Source: CAWBBA01 sp963729795 (GTDB taxonomy: Bacteria; Desulfobacterota; Desulfomonilia; Desulfomonilales; Desulfomonilaceae). From it: 64,000 bases of DNA. Location of the stretch: assembly GCA_963729795.1 (NCBI GenBank), contig CAVSPC010000058.1, forward strand, positions 62,001 through 126,000, in the 5' to 3' direction. The notes below the pieces were generated by a model, which searched no databases, had not been told where the DNA came from, and saw only the letters and a program-made list of their open reading frames with translations. Positions 60,788-64,000 of the stretch are shown here, in pieces (positions within the stretch are counted from its first letter, which is position 1; each line of letters starts with the position of its first letter). The position numbers were made by a program, and so were the translations under genes.

Positions 60788-61399
60788 ATGAACTTTCTTG
60801 AGGCCTACAACGCTATCGATCTTTTTATTATGGTCACGCTACTGATAACTCTGATTTTGGGAATATGGAAAGGATTCGTTCGGTCGCTCACCGCGTTGAC
60901 CAGTTTGGTGGCCGGTGTCGTCCTTGCGATCAAGTATCATCTCCTTGCGCAGGCGTATCTGAGCAAGGTATCGTCGCTGGACCCTCAAATTTCAATGATC
61001 CTCTCGATGGTACTTATCTTTGTTGCTGTCCAGATGATCTTTGTGATTATCCGACGGGTACTGGAGGCTCTGATAGATCTGACCCGTCTGAGCTGGCTGG
61101 ATCGCGTATTCGGAGCCGCCATGGGAATTGGTGCCGGTCTGCTGGTGGTCGCTGCATCGGTGCAAGTGATGCTGATTGGAATACCAGATTGGCCCTTGGT
61201 CAAGACCTCCAAACTCGTCAAGCCAGTGGACCAGCTCACCGGGAAGGCCCTTATATACGCTCCCAAACAAGTGAAAGATCAGTGGCTCTCATTAACCACA
61301 AAATGGAAGGGGGCGCAGGAGCTCGCTCCGCTAATACCACGGCGTCGGCCGGCTCCTTCGCTGAAGGGGCCCGCGGCTTTCCCCGGATCTGTCAAATGA
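60788..61399 (+). CDS. cvpA: CvpA-family membrane protein
   Basis: A 203-residue protein with four membrane helices. The N-terminal AIDLFIMVTLLITLILGIWK and GFVRSLTALTSLVAGVVLAI match the CvpA family, which in enterics is linked to colicin V production and envelope stress. Helices 3 and 4 surround VRRVLEALIDLTRLSWLDRV-like sequence and GAAMGIGAGLLVVAASV. The tail is rich in Arg and Pro. GGGAAG lies just before the ATG. Confidence 0.85.
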   Translation: MNFLEAYNAIDLFIMVTLLITLILGIWKGFVRSLTALTSLVAGVVLAIKYHLLAQAYLSKVSSLDPQISMILSMVLIFVAVQMIFVIIRRVLEALIDLTRLSWLDRVFGAAMGIGAGLLVVAASVQVMLIGIPDWPLVKTSKLVKPVDQLTGKALIYAPKQVKDQWLSLTTKWKGAQELAPLIPRRRPAPSLKGPAAFPGSVK

Positions 61400-61436
61400 G
61401 ATCGGACGGCCGCGACGGCCGGGCCAGGAGGATCTT

Positions 61437-62340
61437 ATGAAACGCCACTTTATTCTAGTGTTCATCATCCTGGGGCTGATTACGGGATGCGCCTATTTCC
61501 AAAAGAAAGACGAGCCTCCTCCTCTGCCTCCCATAGAAGAAGTCCCGCCGCCCCTAACAATGAAAGCAGAGTATTTTAAGGCCTTTCCATGGGCTGCTCT
61601 GCCAAAGCCTAAAAAAGATGGGAACGATCCTAACACCACCACGTATACCTTCAAGGAAGGGGATACTCTAGAGAGCGTGGCGCAAGAAATGATGGGCGAC
61701 GCGAACCTGGCCTCGGGTCTCGCTTCGTACAACGATATTTCGCCGACCGGGAAAGTTGCCGCAGGCGACAAGATCGTCATTCCGAATCCCATAATCGGCA
61801 TGAGCAATCAGATACTGGTCAAGGCCAAAGGTGAAAAAGAATTCGGTCCGCCGGAGAACTTCGACACGCAGCTCAAGAAGGGGGACCAATACAAGTTAAA
61901 GTTTGAGTCGAATGTGGATGGCTATTGCTATATCTTCCGGCAAGGACCTAAGGCCGTCGAATTATTGTATCCGGCGAAACTCAAGACTCGGCTCAAGCCC
62001 AAGAAAGGCAAGAAGGGCAAGAAGAGCAAAGGCGCCGCCGCCTCTGATGCGGGACACAGGTAAGGTTAAGGTTCACGAGACTTTCGAGATCCCCGTGGGG
62101 AAGAAGGGGTTTGCATACGATGCCAAGCGAGTCGGAGACCAACTCGTCGTCTTCCTTTCCCTTCAACAGATACCGGAACTGGAGGCCATCAAGGAAAAGG
62201 CTAAGATTACTCCGGGGGATCTTGAAGACGTGATGCATCGAGTCAAGGAGGGCGACATCTATTCGGAAGGGCCTTATCGGCTTCTGAGGATTAACAACCC
62301 GGCTGAGATACTGGGGTATAAGTTGAACCTTAACGGCTAG
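61437..62340 (+). pseudogene. LysM-like lipoprotein with DUF4384-like domain, broken by one frameshift
   Basis: The joined product is about 300 residues. N-terminal lipobox LITGC, a Pro-rich segment, then a LysM-like block (TTYTFKEGDTLESVAQEMMG ... VAAGDKIVIPN), and a region (LKKGDQYKLKFESNVDGYCY with IFRQGPKAVELLYPAK) typical of DUF4384. The frame closes at 62063 after AAASDAGHR; the continuation (TGKVKVHETFEIPVGKKGFA) lies in another frame and ends at 62340. One extra G in gcggga (about 62049-62054) explains it. AGGAGG precedes the ATG. It may be an outer-membrane assembly factor; that is a guess. Confidence 0.75.
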
Positions 62341-62350
62341 CACGAAAGGA

Positions 62351-62380
62351 TTGACATGGGTCAAGGCTCGGTCTTATAAT
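62351..62380 (+). promoter_or_regulatory. sigma70-type promoter of the Panacea-linked module (distal)
   Basis: TTGACA (62351-62356), 18 bases, TATAAT (62375-62380), both perfect. The predicted start near 62387 leaves an 87-base leader. Confidence 0.7.
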
Positions 62381-62423
62381 TAGAAGTTCCTGGGCATGTG
62401 ACGGCAATCGCGCATGAAAATTA

Positions 62424-62452
62424 TTGACATCCTGGCATAAGGATACTATTTT
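62424..62452 (+). promoter_or_regulatory. possible second promoter of the Panacea-linked module (proximal)
   Basis: TTGACA (62424-62429), 17 bases and TATTTT (62447-62452), starting near 62459, about 15 bases before the ATG. Weaker than the distal promoter. Confidence 0.4.
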
Positions 62453-62473
62453 GCTAATAAAAATCATTCACGG

Positions 62474-63304
62474 ATGGCGACAGTGCCAACGTTTCAAAAA
62501 TCCTGGCCTTTTATTCTCGCTCAGACCATTCAGGATTTTGGCCCCCAATTTGCCGTTCCGATATCAACCTGCATCATAGCCCTCTGCGCCCTAAATCTCC
62601 GCGTCCCAGATTTCTGGGATCAACTATGGTCCGTCACTGGCGCCATACTGGCCATAGGAGTAGGGGCGAACATCTTTTTTTCCGGTTATGTCGCATATCG
62701 GACCCCTCGTATATCAAAACTTAATGGCCGAATAACGCTTCTTGAAGAGGAGCTTGATCGGAGAGCAGATGACTATTTTGAGCGTGTACGCAGGCAACTT
62801 GCTGATTGCTTTACTCATCTAGGATTCAGCACGGAAGAACGGATAAGCCTTTATGCTCACGAGGGCAGGACGTTCATATTGTGCGGCAGATATTCCTCTA
62901 ATCCGAATTACGACAAGCGAAGTTCCAGAATGTATCCTGACGATCAAGGATGCCTTGGAGAAGCCTGGCGATCCGGTCAGTCATTTGTCGAGGACCTTCC
63001 AGACCCACAACTGGAAACGGAAGCTTATATAGAGGCGCATACGAACGACTGGAAAATGCCCCGCGATATTGTGGAGAAACTGAGCATGAAGACTCGGTGG
63101 TTGGCAGGTTTCAGGATTGAAGACGTGAACCAAGCGCGCCCGGTCGCTGTCATAATTTTCGAGAGCACCAAGCCGAAGCTCCGCAAAAAGAGTTCTTTGG
63201 TTGATCTCATGGGAAGTGATAAGATAGAAGATCTGAAGGAGTTTTTGAAGAAGACAGAACCTATGAAGCCTTCTTACGCCTTTGCCAAACAGGAGGGATT
63301 CTAG
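62474..63304 (+). CDS. two-helix membrane protein with coiled coil and GAF-like domain
   Basis: A 276-residue protein. Two membrane helices span residues about 26-45 and 52-75, with a short coiled coil next (RISKLNGRITLLEEELDRRA). The following domain is GAF-like in pattern: ISLYAHEGRTFILCGRYSSN, then RMYPDDQGCLGEAWRSGQSF, and a TRWLAGFRIEDVNQARPVAV strand block. The C-terminal 45 residues are basic and helical. Ligand unknown. The stop lies 1 base before the next start, and a GGAGGG near its end serves the next gene. It may be a sensor or the toxin-like half of a two-gene module. Confidence 0.7.
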   Translation: MATVPTFQKSWPFILAQTIQDFGPQFAVPISTCIIALCALNLRVPDFWDQLWSVTGAILAIGVGANIFFSGYVAYRTPRISKLNGRITLLEEELDRRADDYFERVRRQLADCFTHLGFSTEERISLYAHEGRTFILCGRYSSNPNYDKRSSRMYPDDQGCLGEAWRSGQSFVEDLPDPQLETEAYIEAHTNDWKMPRDIVEKLSMKTRWLAGFRIEDVNQARPVAVIIFESTKPKLRKKSSLVDLMGSDKIEDLKEFLKKTEPMKPSYAFAKQEGF

Positions 63305-63305
63305 C

Positions 63306-63803
63306 ATGGCCAGTCTGAAACAGGTCGTGGGTTATTTGTGCAAGAATTACCCTCGCGCGCTGGAATTGACGGAAACCAGGCTGACAAGAATAGTATATCT
63401 GGCTGATTGGAAATCAGCACTGGAACGCCGGAGACCTTTAACATCTATCAGGTGGCGGTTTGAGGAAGGGGGACCGAGTTCGGCTGAAGTCAGGGACCTA
63501 ATCAGGCAAGACCTAGATTTCGAATTTCGGGTAAATGCCGGTGAACCGCTGGAGTTCGTTCATTATAAGGGAACCCCGAACTTTACTTCTTTAGAGGATG
63601 GCGACAAGCAGATATTGGACTTCGTAATAGATAAATCGGCCACGAAGGATTGGACTGAATTTACTAAGTTAGTGTATTCGACATTTCCGATTCTTACTCA
63701 ACCCCGTTATTCGTTGCTTGATCTCCTCGTGTTGGCTAAAGAGTATAAGAATCGAGACTGTCTGCTGCGGGACGCGAGGGAAGCGTGTTCGCAAGCAAGT
63801 TAG
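63306..63803 (+). CDS. Panacea-domain-like (SocA/DUF4065-related) protein
   Basis: A 165-residue protein with a pattern resembling the Panacea domain: ELTETRLTRIVYLADWKSAL in the N-terminal helix pair, RWRFEEGGPSSAEVRDLIR, and a C-terminal LVYSTFPILTQPRYSLLDLL helix. Panacea domains occur in SocA and as the antitoxin half of many toxin-antitoxin pairs whose toxins include membrane proteins. GGAGGG sits 7 bases before the ATG, inside the upstream gene, implying coupling. Family match is judged by eye and should be tested. Confidence 0.62.
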   Translation: MASLKQVVGYLCKNYPRALELTETRLTRIVYLADWKSALERRRPLTSIRWRFEEGGPSSAEVRDLIRQDLDFEFRVNAGEPLEFVHYKGTPNFTSLEDGDKQILDFVIDKSATKDWTEFTKLVYSTFPILTQPRYSLLDLLVLAKEYKNRDCLLRDAREACSQAS

Positions 63804-64000
63804 CAGGGGACTTCAATTGCATCTTGGACTGACCACTATAGGTTTTGAATCCCATTGGGAATGAATCAATGAACGATACTGTTTTCCCATCCATTTCTTC
63901 AGCTTGTTTGGTCTCTCCTCGTTTCAATACTTGAATTTCGCCGCCACTCCAAGCAACCGAGGTCTCGCTGGACGCGCGTGATTTCGATTATGGGGATGGC
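63804..64000. other. right-edge stretch without a supported gene
   Basis: A minus-strand frame (63736-63927) with residues such as VSFIDSFPMGFKTYSGQSKM is open, but it overlaps the Panacea-like gene by 68 bases and has no start signal beyond a TTG. It might be the end of a gene lying to the right, but cannot be supported here. Confidence 0.3.

Noticed and set aside
63736..63927. Minus-strand frame at the right edge, with residues such as VSFIDSFPMGFKTY.
   Set aside because: It overlaps the Panacea-like gene, starts only from a TTG, and lacks a family match; more sequence to the right is needed.

Overview
The window looks like the chromosome of a strictly anaerobic, Gram-negative bacterium, most likely a deltaproteobacterium (Desulfobacterota, Desulfomonile-like). 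This placement is inferred from gene content, not from a marker-gene tree. The supporting content is a complete Tol-Pal operon (outer membrane), a 2-hydroxyacyl-CoA dehydratase/benzoyl-CoA reductase-type protein with its ATPase activator, a CooC-like nickel-insertion ATPase next to a core methionine-synthase/UROD-like protein, the selenium-linked protein YedF, and a probable selenoprotein.

Layout. 0-10 kb: edge of a YihY/BrkB gene, tRNA-Cys, yedF, proC, the dehydratase-like gene with its activator (set among MITE-like inverted repeats), two sugar-nucleotide epimerases and enolase. 9-11 kb: two small twin-CX3C membrane proteins around a hicAB toxin-antitoxin pair, and a DUF4019-like secreted protein. 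11-27 kb: a surface-polysaccharide region with four GT4/GT2 glycosyltransferases, a GT39-like membrane transferase, a flippase, a CapK/PaaK-like adenylate-forming enzyme, two UDP-GlcNAc 2-epimerases, two uncharacterised glycosyltransferase-associated proteins and an inverse-autotransporter-like barrel. 27-35 kb: PEBP protein, a thioredoxin-like gene with an in-frame UGA, a gene-poor kilobase, ankyrin protein, MBL hydrolase, PH-domain protein, S41 protease and a radical SAM protein. 35-41 kb: a large SH3b-TM-TPR-pseudokinase, a small Cys protein, an M23 peptidase and a Q/Y/P-rich secreted protein. 42-47 kb: tolQ-tolR-tolA-tolB-pal-cpoB on the minus strand. 47-51 kb: a 1109-residue protein with a degenerate receiver domain and 18-residue repeats. 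51-54 kb: the CooC/MetE-like operon. 54-64 kb: coiled-coil lipoprotein, GNAT, Cys/Pro-rich secreted protein, TPR protein, RNase PH, a UROD-like/CvpA/LysM operon, and a two-gene membrane GAF-like + Panacea-like module at the right edge.

The most unusual items are: the thioredoxin-like gene at 28.1 kb, whose UGA sits at the first position of a CXXC-type motif (UXXC) with a small GU-loop hairpin 17 nt downstream; the membrane-anchored pseudokinase; the degenerate receiver/repeat protein; two small protein families each present twice (twin-CX3C membrane peptides and KGRW/CxxC proteins); and the Panacea-linked module. Five otherwise well-conserved genes are each broken by a single-base frameshift. 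That frequency suggests assembly indels as much as real pseudogenes, so the broken state of those genes should be read with caution. Several dispersed palindromic repeat families occupy the gene-free gaps.
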